From Acidobacteriota bacterium (GTDB taxonomy: Bacteria > Acidobacteriota > Terriglobia > Terriglobales > Acidobacteriaceae): DNA of 64,000 nt. The notes beneath the pieces are model-generated. The model did no database searches and was not told the origin of the DNA. It saw only the letters and a program-made list of their open reading frames with translations. The stretch is from positions 186,001 through 250,000 of the forward strand of contig JABCZI010000007.1 of NCBI GenBank assembly GCA_013289765.1, read 5' to 3'. This document shows, piece by piece, positions 8,741 to 16,822 of the stretch. Position numbers and translations under genes: made by a program. Each line of letters starts with the position of its first letter. Position 1 is the stretch's first letter.

Positions 8741-9541
8741 ATGGAATTGGTGAATTTTTCCGGGAAAGTATCGCTTATCACAGGGGCGGGCAGTTCGCAG
8801 GGGATAGGTTTCGCCACTGCCAGGTTGCTCGCTCAACATGGATCGAAAGTTGCAATTACTTCCACGACGGAGAGAATCCAGGAGCGCGCCTGCGAACTAG
8901 TGGCAGAGGGTGCCGATGTTTTTGCTTTTTCAGCGGACTTGCGCGATCACGCGTGTACTCAGGCGCTGGTTCAGGAGGTGCTCGCTCGCTACGGCCGCAT
9001 CGATATTCTCGTCAACAATGCCGGCATGACACAGGTTGGGAAGCCTACGGAGACGACCGCGCAAGCTCTGGTTGAACTCTCGGAAGAACAGTGGGATTAC
9101 GGCATCGCGATCAATCTCAAGACGGCTTTTAACATCACCCGGGCCGTTCTGCCTTGCATGCTGGGCGCAAAGTATGGGCGAATCGTGAATGTGTCTTCGG
9201 TCACGGGCCCGGTCGTCAGCAATCCTCGCGAGACTGCGTATAGTGCGGCCAAGGCCGGCATGGTCGGGCTCACTCGCAGTCTCGCGCTGGAAGTCGCGCG
9301 GCAGGGAATCACGGTGAACGCGGTTGCGCCGGGCTGGATCGAAACGGCGTCTTCAACCCAACACGAAATCGTCGCCGGTAAAAATACTCCGATCGGCCGC
9401 CCCGGACGGTCGGAAGAGGTTGCGGCTGCAATAGCATTTCTAGCGGACGAATCCGCGTCTTACCTCACGGGCCAACTGATCGTGGTCGACGGAGGCAATT
9501 CCGTTCAGGAGTACAAAGGGCCGCCCGAGTCCTACTACTGA
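8741..9541 (+). CDS. SDR-family oxidoreductase (FabG-like)
   Basis: This is a classical short-chain dehydrogenase of 266 aa. It has the glycine-rich NAD(P)-binding segment TGAGSSQGIGFATA (15-28), the NNAG motif, catalytic Ser in NVSSVTGP, and catalytic Tyr/Lys in YSAAK. The C-terminus (FLADESASYLTGQLIVVDGG) is FabG-like. The substrate is unknown. AGGTGA directly abuts the ATG at 8741, so translation may really begin at TTG 8747 or GTG 8750. It diverges from malQ. Confidence 0.88.
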   Translation: MELVNFSGKVSLITGAGSSQGIGFATARLLAQHGSKVAITSTTERIQERACELVAEGADVFAFSADLRDHACTQALVQEVLARYGRIDILVNNAGMTQVGKPTETTAQALVELSEEQWDYGIAINLKTAFNITRAVLPCMLGAKYGRIVNVSSVTGPVVSNPRETAYSAAKAGMVGLTRSLALEVARQGITVNAVAPGWIETASSTQHEIVAGKNTPIGRPGRSEEVAAAIAFLADESASYLTGQLIVVDGGNSVQEYKGPPESYY

Positions 9542-9629
9542 GCAAGCGAGTACGGAGGAATAAGCGAGCTTGTCGAAGGGCAGGAACGCGACCCATCCAG
9601 GCAGGGTTTCCATCGCTAAATTACCAGTG

Positions 9630-9658
9630 TTGACAATAGTCGTTGTAACGAGTATTAT
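9630..9658 (+). promoter_or_regulatory. marR promoter with embedded MarR-type operator
   Basis: TTGACA (9630-9635) and TATTAT (9653-9658) are separated by exactly 17 nt. The spacer holds a 22-bp imperfect palindrome (9635-9656) with half-site AATAnTCGTT. The same palindrome recurs at 10145-10166. The ATG of marR is only 10 nt after the -10, so the transcript probably has almost no leader. The layout indicates autorepression. Confidence 0.82.
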
Positions 9659-9667
9659 CGTAATTGC

Positions 9668-10132
9668 ATGAAGGCAGCGACGCAGACGAGGAACAAGGAG
9701 CACCGCGTGGGCAGCGCCGAGGAATCGGCTTTCCTGGACCTGCTGCGAACGACCGACATGCTTTCGCGCGGGTTGATGATGGTGCTGAAGACCGAGGATC
9801 TGTCCTCTACGCAATACAACGTACTGCGCATACTGCGCGGTGCGCGAGAGGGGTTGCCTTGTGGCGAGATTGGGAGCCGCATGATTACGCGGGATCCCGA
9901 CATAACCCGGCTTCTGGATCGTATGGAGAAGCGCCGCCTGATCTCACGCTGCCGGGAAACGAAGGACCGGCGCATGGTGATGGCGCGCATTACGCCCGAG
10001 GGCCTCAAGGTAGTGGGTGGCCTGGATGAACCTGTGCAGGCCGCCCATCGCAAGCAATTAGGCCACTTAGGGCGAGAGCGCCTGCGGGCGCTGACGGAAT
10101 TGCTATCGCTTTCACGGAGCCGCCTCGTTTGA
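9668..10132 (+). CDS. MarR-family transcriptional regulator
   Basis: This 154-aa winged-helix repressor has the MarR arrangement: an N-terminal dimer helix (LLRTTDMLSRGLMMVLK), LSSTQYNVLRILRGA, recognition helix ITRDPDITRLLDRMEKRRLI, and the wing RETKDRRMVMARITPEG, followed by C-terminal dimer helices. ATG is 10 nt from a strong -10 element. It should bind the palindromes at 9635-9656 and 10145-10166, controlling itself and the yceI-pirin pair. The ligand is unknown. Confidence 0.92.
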   Translation: MKAATQTRNKEHRVGSAEESAFLDLLRTTDMLSRGLMMVLKTEDLSSTQYNVLRILRGAREGLPCGEIGSRMITRDPDITRLLDRMEKRRLISRCRETKDRRMVMARITPEGLKVVGGLDEPVQAAHRKQLGHLGRERLRALTELLSLSRSRLV

Positions 10133-10144
10133 TGTTATGGCTTT

Positions 10145-10166
10145 AATAGTTGTTGCAACGATTATT
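10145..10166. promoter_or_regulatory. Second MarR-type operator, upstream of yceI
   Basis: A 22-bp near-palindrome with centre GTTGCAAC and outer arms AATA/TATT. It matches the operator at 9635-9656 in 19 of 22 positions and lies about 50 bp before the yceI-like start codon. This ties the downstream genes to the MarR regulator. Confidence 0.8.
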
Positions 10167-10215
10167 GTCTAAACGCATCTAAGATGCAGAATGCAGGAAG
10201 AAGGGAGCTTTAACT

Positions 10216-10779
10216 ATGAGCACACTGGCTGCACCGCAAACCACGACCACAACCACCACCTGGAACCTTGATCCGGCTCACTCGGTTGCCGAGTTCAAGG
10301 TCAAGCACATGATGATTTCTAACGTGAAGGGGCAATTCGCCAAGGTGTCGGGAACCCTGACGCTGGATGAATCCAGACTGGCAAATTCCCGTGTCGAGGC
10401 GGTAATTGAATCAGCTTCGATCGAAACGCGAGACCCGCAGCGCGATGCGCACTTGAAGAGCGCCGATTTCTTCGATGTGGAAAAGTTTCCAACGTTGTCG
10501 TTCAAGTCGTCTCGCATCAGCGTTGTCAGCGATGGACAACTGGAGGTCGAGGGCGACCTGACGATTCACGGCGTCACGCGTAGGGTGGTCTTCTCCGTTG
10601 AGGGGCCGACCCCGCCGGCGAAAGATCCATGGGGCAACACCCGAATCGCGGTATCGGCGACCATAAAGATCAACCGCAAAGACTTCGGGCTGACCTGGAA
10701 CACGGCGCTCGAAACCGGCGGCATTCTTGTCGGGGACGAGGTGACCATTACGCTCGACGTGCAGTTCGTGAAAGCTTAA
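10216..10779 (+). CDS. YceI-family lipocalin-like protein
   Basis: This 187-aa protein covers a full YceI domain: WNLDPAHSVAEFKVKHMMIS (15-34), VKGQFAKVSGTLTLDE, DFFDVEKFPTLSFKSS, and DLTIHGVTRRVVF. YceI proteins are beta-barrels that bind long isoprenoid or fatty-acid-like lipids. There is no signal peptide, so this one is cytoplasmic; its N-terminus has an odd run of seven Thr. AGGGAG lies upstream of the ATG. It is followed by a pirin gene and preceded by a MarR operator, so it probably belongs to a MarR-controlled stress response. Confidence 0.92.
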   Translation: MSTLAAPQTTTTTTTWNLDPAHSVAEFKVKHMMISNVKGQFAKVSGTLTLDESRLANSRVEAVIESASIETRDPQRDAHLKSADFFDVEKFPTLSFKSSRISVVSDGQLEVEGDLTIHGVTRRVVFSVEGPTPPAKDPWGNTRIAVSATIKINRKDFGLTWNTALETGGILVGDEVTITLDVQFVKA

Positions 10780-10834
10780 ATCGGAACTGCCAGGGAAAAG
10801 ATCAATTGCTCCTGGCAGTAGAAAGGGACTTTTT

Positions 10835-11752
10835 ATGTCACTCCGCCCAGTTAGACAAATTATTCAACCGAAGCCCACGATGGAAGGCGCGGGCGTAAAA
10901 CTGCAACGCGCCTTTGGCTTCGGGAAAACCAAGGACTTCGATCCGTTCCTGCTGCTGGATGACTTCCGCAACGATAATCCAGCAGACTATCTTGCGGGAT
11001 TTCCATGGCATCCGCACCGCGGGATCGAGACGATCACATACGTGCTGGCTGGTTCAGTCGAGCATGGCGACAGTCTCGGCAACAAAGGAAAAATGGTAGC
11101 CGGCGACGTGCAATGGATGACGGCAGGCAGCGGCATCCTGCACCAGGAGATGCCTAAGGGCGATCCGCAGGGCCGCATGCACGGTTTCCAGTTGTGGGCC
11201 AATCTGCCTTCGTCACTGAAGATGACCGACCCGCGCTATCAGGATATTCCTGCGAAAGCGATTCCCGAGGTCACTGACGATGATGGCACTCGCGTGCGCA
11301 TTATCTGCGGCGAGTTTTGGGGCAAGAGAGGACCGGTGGAAGGCGTGGCTGCTGATCCGAACTACCTGGATATCTCCGTTGCTCCGGGTCAGAAAAAACG
11401 GCTGAAAGTGGAAACTACACGCAATGCATTCGCCTACGTGTTCGCGGGCTCAGGCACTTTCCGCGATGCGTCGAATCCACGGGCTGTGCTTACGGAGCAA
11501 GTGGCAAATCCGGACAGGCCGCCCGTTTACGATGTCGGCAATCATTCCCTGGTGCTGTTTGACCGCGGAGACGAGATCGTGGTGCAGGCAGGCGATGCCG
11601 GCATTCGATTCCTGTTGGTGTCAGGCAAGCCGATTGAGGAACCGGTTGCGTGGTATGGACCGATCGTGATGAACACGCAGGAACAGCTGCAACAGGCGGT
11701 TTCCGAATTGCAGAACGGCAGCTTCATCAAACACGGTGCAATTGCCAGGTAA
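10835..11752 (+). CDS. Pirin-family bicupin protein
   Basis: This 305-aa protein has the pirin N-terminal cupin with the metal ligands in FPWHPHRGIETITYVL, the following VEHGD, and GSGILHQEMP. The C-terminal cupin (about 180-285) is complete but lacks metal-type His clusters, as is usual. Pirins are Fe-binding; some have quercetinase activity and others act as redox co-regulators, and the sequence cannot decide. It lies 55 bp after the yceI-like gene on the same strand. Confidence 0.93.
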   Translation: MSLRPVRQIIQPKPTMEGAGVKLQRAFGFGKTKDFDPFLLLDDFRNDNPADYLAGFPWHPHRGIETITYVLAGSVEHGDSLGNKGKMVAGDVQWMTAGSGILHQEMPKGDPQGRMHGFQLWANLPSSLKMTDPRYQDIPAKAIPEVTDDDGTRVRIICGEFWGKRGPVEGVAADPNYLDISVAPGQKKRLKVETTRNAFAYVFAGSGTFRDASNPRAVLTEQVANPDRPPVYDVGNHSLVLFDRGDEIVVQAGDAGIRFLLVSGKPIEEPVAWYGPIVMNTQEQLQQAVSELQNGSFIKHGAIAR

Positions 11753-11789
11753 GCTTCTCAGCTTGAGCAAGATGCTGGATGGCAAGAGT

Positions 11790-11827
11790 AAAAAAATCGA
11801 GGCGCGAGCGAAATGCCCGCGCCTCGA
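11790..11827 (-). terminator. Rho-independent terminator of htrA
   Basis: On the minus strand a 10-bp perfect stem (TCGAGGCGCG/CGCGCCTCGA, loop 11 nt) is followed directly by seven T. It begins 11 nt after the htrA stop codon. Confidence 0.93.
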
Positions 11828-11838
11828 AGTACGTTTGC

Positions 11839-13419
11839 TTAGCCTTGCGAAGGATGCAGGACGCGGAATGTGCTTCCGGCGTTTGACCAGACGAGCACGA
11901 GGGCGTCGCTGTCCTTGGGAACGCTGGCAAGAGCCTTCTGCACATCAGCTGCGGAGTGCACCGGCTGGCGGTTCACTTCGGTGATCACTTCGCCCTGCTG
12001 CAGGCCGGCATTATCCGCCGGGCTGCCGGGAGTGACCTGCTGAATCACGGCGCCGTGAACGTCTTCACCCGCCTGCAGTTGCTGCCGCGTGTCGGGAGTC
12101 AGGTCTTCCAGGCCAAGTCCCCAGCGCGGTTTGCCATGATTGGCGTTGGCGCTACGGTTGTCGTTGTCGCTTTTTCCCATCGCCTCTAGCGTGACGGGCA
12201 CTTCGACGGATTTGCCATCGCGCAGAGCTTTCAGGTGTAGCGTGGTGCCGGGCTGATTCTGTCCGACTTCCACTTGCAGAGCTCCGGCGTCGCTCACCGT
12301 TTTTCCGTTGAGTTCGGTGATGACGTCGCCCACCTTCAGGCCAGCTTTGGCGCCGGGAGAGTTCGGCTCAACCTGCGTGACTACGGCTCCCGAAGCCTTG
12401 TCGACGCGGAAGAACTTGGCTTCCTCGGGGGTGACATCGTTGATGCCGATGCCGATATAACCGTGGCTCACTTTTCCGTACTTGATGAGACTGTCGACGG
12501 TTGGCTTGACGATTTGAGAGGGGATAGCAAATCCCATACCGGAGAAACCGCCAGTCTCAGAAACCAGAAAAGTGTTGATGCCGATCACTTGTCCGTGAGC
12601 GTTGACCAGCGGCCCGCCAGAGTTGCCCGGATTGATGGCCGCATCGGTCTGGATAAATTGGCCGGGGGCGCGACGGTCCCTGCCGAATGGATTGGGACGA
12701 TTCAACGCGCTAACGATGCCGCGCGTCACGGTGAAGCGGAATCCCAGAGGATTGCCGAATGCCAGTACGGTTTGGCCGGGATGCAGTTGCGTGGAATCTC
12801 CCAACGGCACGCTGGGTAAATTCGTTGCGTCTACTTTGATCACGGCAAGATCAGTTAGAGGATCTGCGCCGATCAACTTTGCGGGAAGAATTCGCCGGTC
12901 GGTCATGGTGACGCGAATATCCACGGCTCCGTCAATAACGTGGTTGTTGGTGACGATGTAGCCATCGGGGGAGATGATTACGCCGCTACCTAAACCGTGC
13001 TCAATGCGGGATTCCGGCCGCATGGGTTGACCTTGCCCGAATCCAAACTGGCGTCCGAATTGCTTTCCGAAGAACTGCTGTAGTCCATCGGAGTTGTTGT
13101 CGCCAGAATTATTGTTGCTGTCGTCGTCGCCAAATTCCGCCGGGTTGGATGCTTCTCCCGGCCTCTTGGAGGCGACGGTTACGTTTACGATGGCCGGAGT
13201 GACGCGCGCAGCCAGGGTTTCCATTGCTTTATCCAGCGAAAGCAATGCGTTAACACTGTTGTCGTCGAGCGCTGCCGCGGCGGCGGCGGGCGTCGCTGCA
13301 GCTCGCACCGGGTTTTCAAATTCATAGGCCGCAAACGATAAAACCATCGCAACCGCGGCCAAACCGACCAGGAATCGCCGACTGAGCGCTGCCCGGAAAT
13401 ACTTCATCGAGTTTTTCAT
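11839..13419 (-). CDS. htrA: HtrA/DegP-type periplasmic serine protease with two PDZ domains
   Basis: This 526-aa Do-type protease degrades or refolds damaged envelope proteins. It has an N-terminal signal/anchor (RRFLVGLAAVAMVLSFAAYEF, about 14-34), a trypsin-like domain with catalytic His160 (TNNHVIDG), Asp190 (DLAVIKVD) and Ser267 (NPGNSGGP), then PDZ1 (about 310-395) and PDZ2 (about 425-515). Between anchor and protease is a Gln/Phe/Gly-rich, Asn/Asp-rich loop. AAGGAG precedes the ATG. A BlaI-type operator lies between -35 and -10 of its promoter, and the M56/blaI pair lies just upstream on the same strand, so envelope stress is probably sensed through that pair. Confidence 0.95.
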   Translation of the reverse strand: MKNSMKYFRAALSRRFLVGLAAVAMVLSFAAYEFENPVRAAATPAAAAAALDDNSVNALLSLDKAMETLAARVTPAIVNVTVASKRPGEASNPAEFGDDDSNNNSGDNNSDGLQQFFGKQFGRQFGFGQGQPMRPESRIEHGLGSGVIISPDGYIVTNNHVIDGAVDIRVTMTDRRILPAKLIGADPLTDLAVIKVDATNLPSVPLGDSTQLHPGQTVLAFGNPLGFRFTVTRGIVSALNRPNPFGRDRRAPGQFIQTDAAINPGNSGGPLVNAHGQVIGINTFLVSETGGFSGMGFAIPSQIVKPTVDSLIKYGKVSHGYIGIGINDVTPEEAKFFRVDKASGAVVTQVEPNSPGAKAGLKVGDVITELNGKTVSDAGALQVEVGQNQPGTTLHLKALRDGKSVEVPVTLEAMGKSDNDNRSANANHGKPRWGLGLEDLTPDTRQQLQAGEDVHGAVIQQVTPGSPADNAGLQQGEVITEVNRQPVHSAADVQKALASVPKDSDALVLVWSNAGSTFRVLHPSQG

Positions 13420-13432
13420 GGTGCTCCTTCTG

Positions 13433-13461
13433 TGATTAGTAACTAATTGTTTAGTTGTAAA
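13433..13461 (-). promoter_or_regulatory. htrA promoter with BlaI-type operator in the spacer
   Basis: On the minus strand TTTACA (13456-13461) and TAATCA (13433-13438) are 17 nt apart. The spacer contains the inverted repeat AACTAATTGTTTAGTT (13441-13456). The same 16-bp sequence with one change in its centre lies at 15300-15315, upstream of blaI. Confidence 0.82.
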
Positions 13462-13477
13462 AAATAAAAAAATTCAC

Positions 13478-14863
13478 TTAAATCGAACTTGCGAGAAAGG
13501 CCGATTCAACCTGCCTCACCGCCAGATTTCCTCCTCCCACTCTCCAAATGCACAAAGTCCAGACTGCGGAACCCGAAGCGTCATACTGAGTGGTTTGCAA
13601 GATGAAAATCGTTTCGCGTCCTGCAAACTCATGCTGTGTTGCACTTGCCTTTATCGCCAGCGGCCTGCGTGGCGACGATGGCTTCAACCGCGGAGCGAAC
13701 CCTGCCGTGCGCGGGGTGAAGGTTGCAGGAACCACTCTAGCGTGGAGGGCATCAACTCCCATCTGAGAATCAGCGTGTGTTTGCGTGCCGGTGAATTTCG
13801 TGCCAGCAATTGCCGCGCTAGACCTTACCTGGCGTAATGCGCTGTCTGTGGCCAGAACCGTGTGAGTTTGACTTTGCTGCGGCCGATCCTCGAATGCCAC
13901 GAAACGCGGCGCATATGCAGCGATCAAAAAGACCAGCGCGAACATGCCTGTGCTCAGAGCCAAGGCGGGCTTCCAAAGCCGGGTGCGCCTGGGCCGCTGT
14001 TCATCGAGGATTTGCGTGACGCGTAACGACATGTGAGACATCCGGCTGAGCAGATTTTGCGCCAGTGCCAGGCTGCGGGCATTATGTAGTTTCTCCGCAA
14101 ACGAGATCAGAGACGATGCATAAACTCTGGGCCCTGCGGTCTGCGCCAGAACGATATCGTCGCAGGCTATCTCGCGCTCGAGCGCAAGATGATTTTCAAT
14201 CCACCAGACGGCGGGATGAAAAAAGAACAGGGCCTTCACGATCTTCTGAACGAGATTCGTCCAATTATCGTGGCGTTGAAGATGCGCGAACTCATGCAAG
14301 AGAATTAGCTTGATCTCTTCGGTTGAGAGTTGCGGCAACAGCTTCGCGGGAAAAACGATAGTGGGCCGAAAGAAGCCGACCGCAGCTGGAACCGCGAGGT
14401 CACTAGAAACGGAGAGCTTCACCCGGCGCGATCCGCCGAAGTCCTGCAAGATAGGGGCAATTTCAGGATCGAGACTCGCGAGGTCCACGTCCGAGAAAGT
14501 TCTGCGGAGCTGCCGTAGACGCAAAAGGCCTAGACCAAGCCTGAAAAGCAGCACGCTCGCAACGATGACCCACGCAGCAAACAGATATCCAGCCCAGAAT
14601 GTTGGGAGAGTGATTCCTCCATGCAAGCTGAGCGGCAGCCCGCGAAAATGCGAGGCGACGAAACCTGACTCGGACAAAAATGGGAGCGCGACTATCGCTA
14701 AAAGGACTGAAAACCAGGTGTTAAAACGAGTTCCGGAATCCTGCCGGCCAACGACTCGAAACAAGATCCAAACCAAGGCTGCGAGAACAACGCCTTCGAC
14801 ACTTGTGTTCAGCACTCGTTCGGTGAAGATTTGCGCCAGAGTTTGCAAATTCAGAACGGTCAT
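13478..14863 (-). CDS. BlaR1-like M56 family membrane metalloprotease
   Basis: M56 proteases of the BlaR1/MecR1 type are membrane sensors that cut a BlaI-type repressor. The protein is 461 aa, with membrane segments near 22-38, 50-64 and 90-113, and the zinc-protease motif HEFAHLQRHDNW (190-201) in the cytoplasmic loop. A fourth segment, LSTGMFALVFLIAAYA, lies near 300. The C-terminal ~150 residues show no penicillin-binding sensor domain, so the signal is probably not a beta-lactam. Its start overlaps the blaI stop by 4 bp (ATGA). Confidence 0.88.
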   Translation of the reverse strand: MTVLNLQTLAQIFTERVLNTSVEGVVLAALVWILFRVVGRQDSGTRFNTWFSVLLAIVALPFLSESGFVASHFRGLPLSLHGGITLPTFWAGYLFAAWVIVASVLLFRLGLGLLRLRQLRRTFSDVDLASLDPEIAPILQDFGGSRRVKLSVSSDLAVPAAVGFFRPTIVFPAKLLPQLSTEEIKLILLHEFAHLQRHDNWTNLVQKIVKALFFFHPAVWWIENHLALEREIACDDIVLAQTAGPRVYASSLISFAEKLHNARSLALAQNLLSRMSHMSLRVTQILDEQRPRRTRLWKPALALSTGMFALVFLIAAYAPRFVAFEDRPQQSQTHTVLATDSALRQVRSSAAIAGTKFTGTQTHADSQMGVDALHARVVPATFTPRTAGFAPRLKPSSPRRPLAIKASATQHEFAGRETIFILQTTQYDASGSAVWTLCIWRVGGGNLAVRQVESAFLASSI

Positions 14864-15249
14864 TTCAGGTCGCCCCTCTGGTCGCTGCGTCCCAACATTT
14901 CGCGCAAGCGTTTGAGCTTGCCGGCGTCGAGGGCTTCGTCTTGCAGAATGTTCAGCACCAACGCCTCATGGGAGTTGCGGAAAAAGCGGCTGACTAGATG
15001 CCGAATCTCGAAGCGGGTGGCCTCCTGGCGTCCGATAGCTGCTTCGTAAACGTGCGCCCGGCCATCCTTCACGTGCTTCACGTGCCCCTTTTTTTCCAGG
15101 GTGCGAATCGTGGTCAGGACCGAGTTGTAGGCCAATGCGAAGGGAAGCCAATCAACCACCTGCTGAACCGTGCCCGATCCCTTGCGCCACAGCACGTCCA
15201 TAATGCGAAGCTCAGCTTCGGTCAAAGTCACGGATTGCTTGGGCGGCAC
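14860..15249 (-). CDS. blaI: BlaI/MecI-family transcriptional repressor
   Basis: This 129-aa winged-helix repressor begins VTLTEAELRIMDVLWRKGSG and has the recognition helix AYNSVLTTIRTLEKKGHV and the wing DGRAHVYEA. The C-terminal dimer/cleavage region is present. The start is GTG with GAAGGAG about nine nt upstream. It is translationally coupled to the M56 protease that should inactivate it. Operators at 15300-15315 (its own promoter region) and 13441-13456 (htrA) define a likely local regulon. Confidence 0.94.
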   Translation of the reverse strand: MPPKQSVTLTEAELRIMDVLWRKGSGTVQQVVDWLPFALAYNSVLTTIRTLEKKGHVKHVKDGRAHVYEAAIGRQEATRFEIRHLVSRFFRNSHEALVLNILQDEALDAGKLKRLREMLGRSDQRGDLK

Positions 15250-15299
15250 TGCTAATTCTCCTTCTCTTTAACGGTTAGACGCGTGAACCCTAGAAACGT

Positions 15300-15315
15300 A
15301 ACTAATTATTTAGTT
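15300..15315. promoter_or_regulatory. BlaI-type operator upstream of blaI
   Basis: The inverted repeat AACTAATTATTTAGTT has 6-bp perfect arms and a 4-bp centre. It lies about 50 bp before the blaI GTG and differs by one base from the operator in the htrA promoter. Confidence 0.85.
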
Positions 15316-15370
15316 GCTTAGAGAGCGCGCCAGGATGCCTGTCCTGCGACTCGGCCCGCTACCTTAATCT

Positions 15371-16507
15371 TTAGGATGAGAATCGCGACGTGCGCCAAAT
15401 CGCTTCAGGCCAACGTTTTCCGAGAATCAGGTCGGCCATAATCTCCCCAATTGCCGGTCCATGCTTGAATCCGTGACCGGAGCCTCCGCCCAGCAGCCAG
15501 ACATTATCTATTTGGGGATGGCGGTCCACGACAAAATTACTGTCTGAAGTCTGCTCGTATTGGCAAACGCGGGATTCCAGCAGCGGAGCATTCTTCATGG
15601 CGGGAAACCGGAATGCGACGTATTCTCGAACCCGCTTCAGCGTTGCCGGGCTGACGATGCGCTCTCCGTTGCTTGGATCAAAGTCGCCGCCGCGGGTATC
15701 ATCGGCTACTTTGAAGCCGCGCCGGTCGCTTCCAGGAATTCCGTAGAAAAAGCGGTTGCCGTGATCGCCCCACACCGGAAGCTGCGCATCCGTGAAGCGG
15801 AGATCCCCAGCGGGAGGACCGAAGAAAAAAATATCCTGCTTGGTCGGACGAATAACGGAGCCAAGAGTTTGAGGGAATAGTTTGCCCAGCCACGGACCGC
15901 AGGCGAAGACGTACTGGTCGGCCTTGAGCCGCGAGTCATCGGAGAGCCTCAAACTCTGTATCGGGGAGGTTTCGAGTCCCTCCGCTGAAACAGCGACCTG
16001 TCGATATTCGCCGCCCCCTGCGAGAAATGCGTCTAACACCGCCTGGCAACTGGCGCGGGCATCAAGATATCCGCATTGCGGCTCTAAAATTCCCCAATGC
16101 ACACCGGCGAAATTGACCTGCGGCCAGCGTTTTTTCATCTGCGCCGCGGACAATTCTCGGAACTCGATCCCTGCTTCGCGAAGCGGTTCGAGCGATCCGC
16201 GTTCGAATGCGTCGTCGTGGTTGCTCACCATCCACAGAACGCCGGTGCGATGCAGAAACCGCCGCCTCCAGCGACGCTCATACTTCTGCCAGAGCTTGAG
16301 CGCGCGTGCAGCAGTCGCAGTGTAAGGCTGGTCAGGGCCATATGTGCCCCGCATGATGCGGGTTTCTCCGCCGGAAGACGCGCGCGAGTTGCCCGGACCC
16401 CATGCATCAAGCAAGGTGACGCGGGCTCCGCGTTCGAGCAGAAATAGCGCGGTCCAGCCTCCGAAGGCTCCGGCTCCGATGACGGCGACGTGTGGTTTGG
16501 CTGTCAT
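15371..16507 (-). CDS. FAD-dependent amine oxidase, sarcosine/N-methyltryptophan oxidase type
   Basis: This 378-aa protein of the DAO/MSOX family oxidises N-methyl amino acids, releasing formaldehyde and H2O2. The FAD-binding start VAVIGAGAFGGWTALFLLERG (8-28) and acidic end of strand 2 (LLDAWGPG) are clear, followed by SSGGETRIMRGTYGP, the MSOX-type flavin segment. The C-terminal GGGSGHGFKHGPAIGEIMADL matches the family. The exact substrate cannot be read. It stands alone, with spacers on both sides. Confidence 0.85.
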   Translation of the reverse strand: MTAKPHVAVIGAGAFGGWTALFLLERGARVTLLDAWGPGNSRASSGGETRIMRGTYGPDQPYTATAARALKLWQKYERRWRRRFLHRTGVLWMVSNHDDAFERGSLEPLREAGIEFRELSAAQMKKRWPQVNFAGVHWGILEPQCGYLDARASCQAVLDAFLAGGGEYRQVAVSAEGLETSPIQSLRLSDDSRLKADQYVFACGPWLGKLFPQTLGSVIRPTKQDIFFFGPPAGDLRFTDAQLPVWGDHGNRFFYGIPGSDRRGFKVADDTRGGDFDPSNGERIVSPATLKRVREYVAFRFPAMKNAPLLESRVCQYEQTSDSNFVVDRHPQIDNVWLLGGGSGHGFKHGPAIGEIMADLILGKRWPEAIWRTSRFSS

Positions 16508-16511
16508 CTTC

Positions 16512-16574
16512 TAATAGTTGCTCGAAAGTAAGAGTTGCTCGTAAGACTTGCTCGAAGGTTGATCAGTGCTCGAA
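16512..16574. repeat. Imperfect tandem repeat of a gttgctcgaaag-like unit
   Basis: Upstream of the amine oxidase start, a 13-17 bp unit (agttgctcgaaagta / agttgctcgtaaga / cttgctcgaaggt / tcagtgctcga) occurs about four times. The rest of the 16508-16822 spacer shows no gene and no CIRCE. Confidence 0.55.
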
Positions 16575-16822
16575 TTGAGAATACGGTGGCGAATTCAGCA
16601 GGGAAAGATGCGGAATAGGTTCCACCGTCCCGGATGCGTCCTTGACAGGAAGATTGACCGTTCCTAGAATCCAAGCAGGAAGCGGCGCTTGCGTCGTAAG
16701 CTAAGTTTCTGCATCTAAGATAGTTAGCGGAAAATGATTGGCCACATCATTAGCCATAAGGAAAGCCGGGAGCAAACCCAGGTAATCTCGCAGCGGACCG
16801 GTTGAAATTCCTAAAGTACAAA

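Noticed and set aside
16508-16822. CIRCE before hrcA
   Set aside because: No TTAGCACTC-N9-GAGTGCTAA match was seen, only short tandem repeats.
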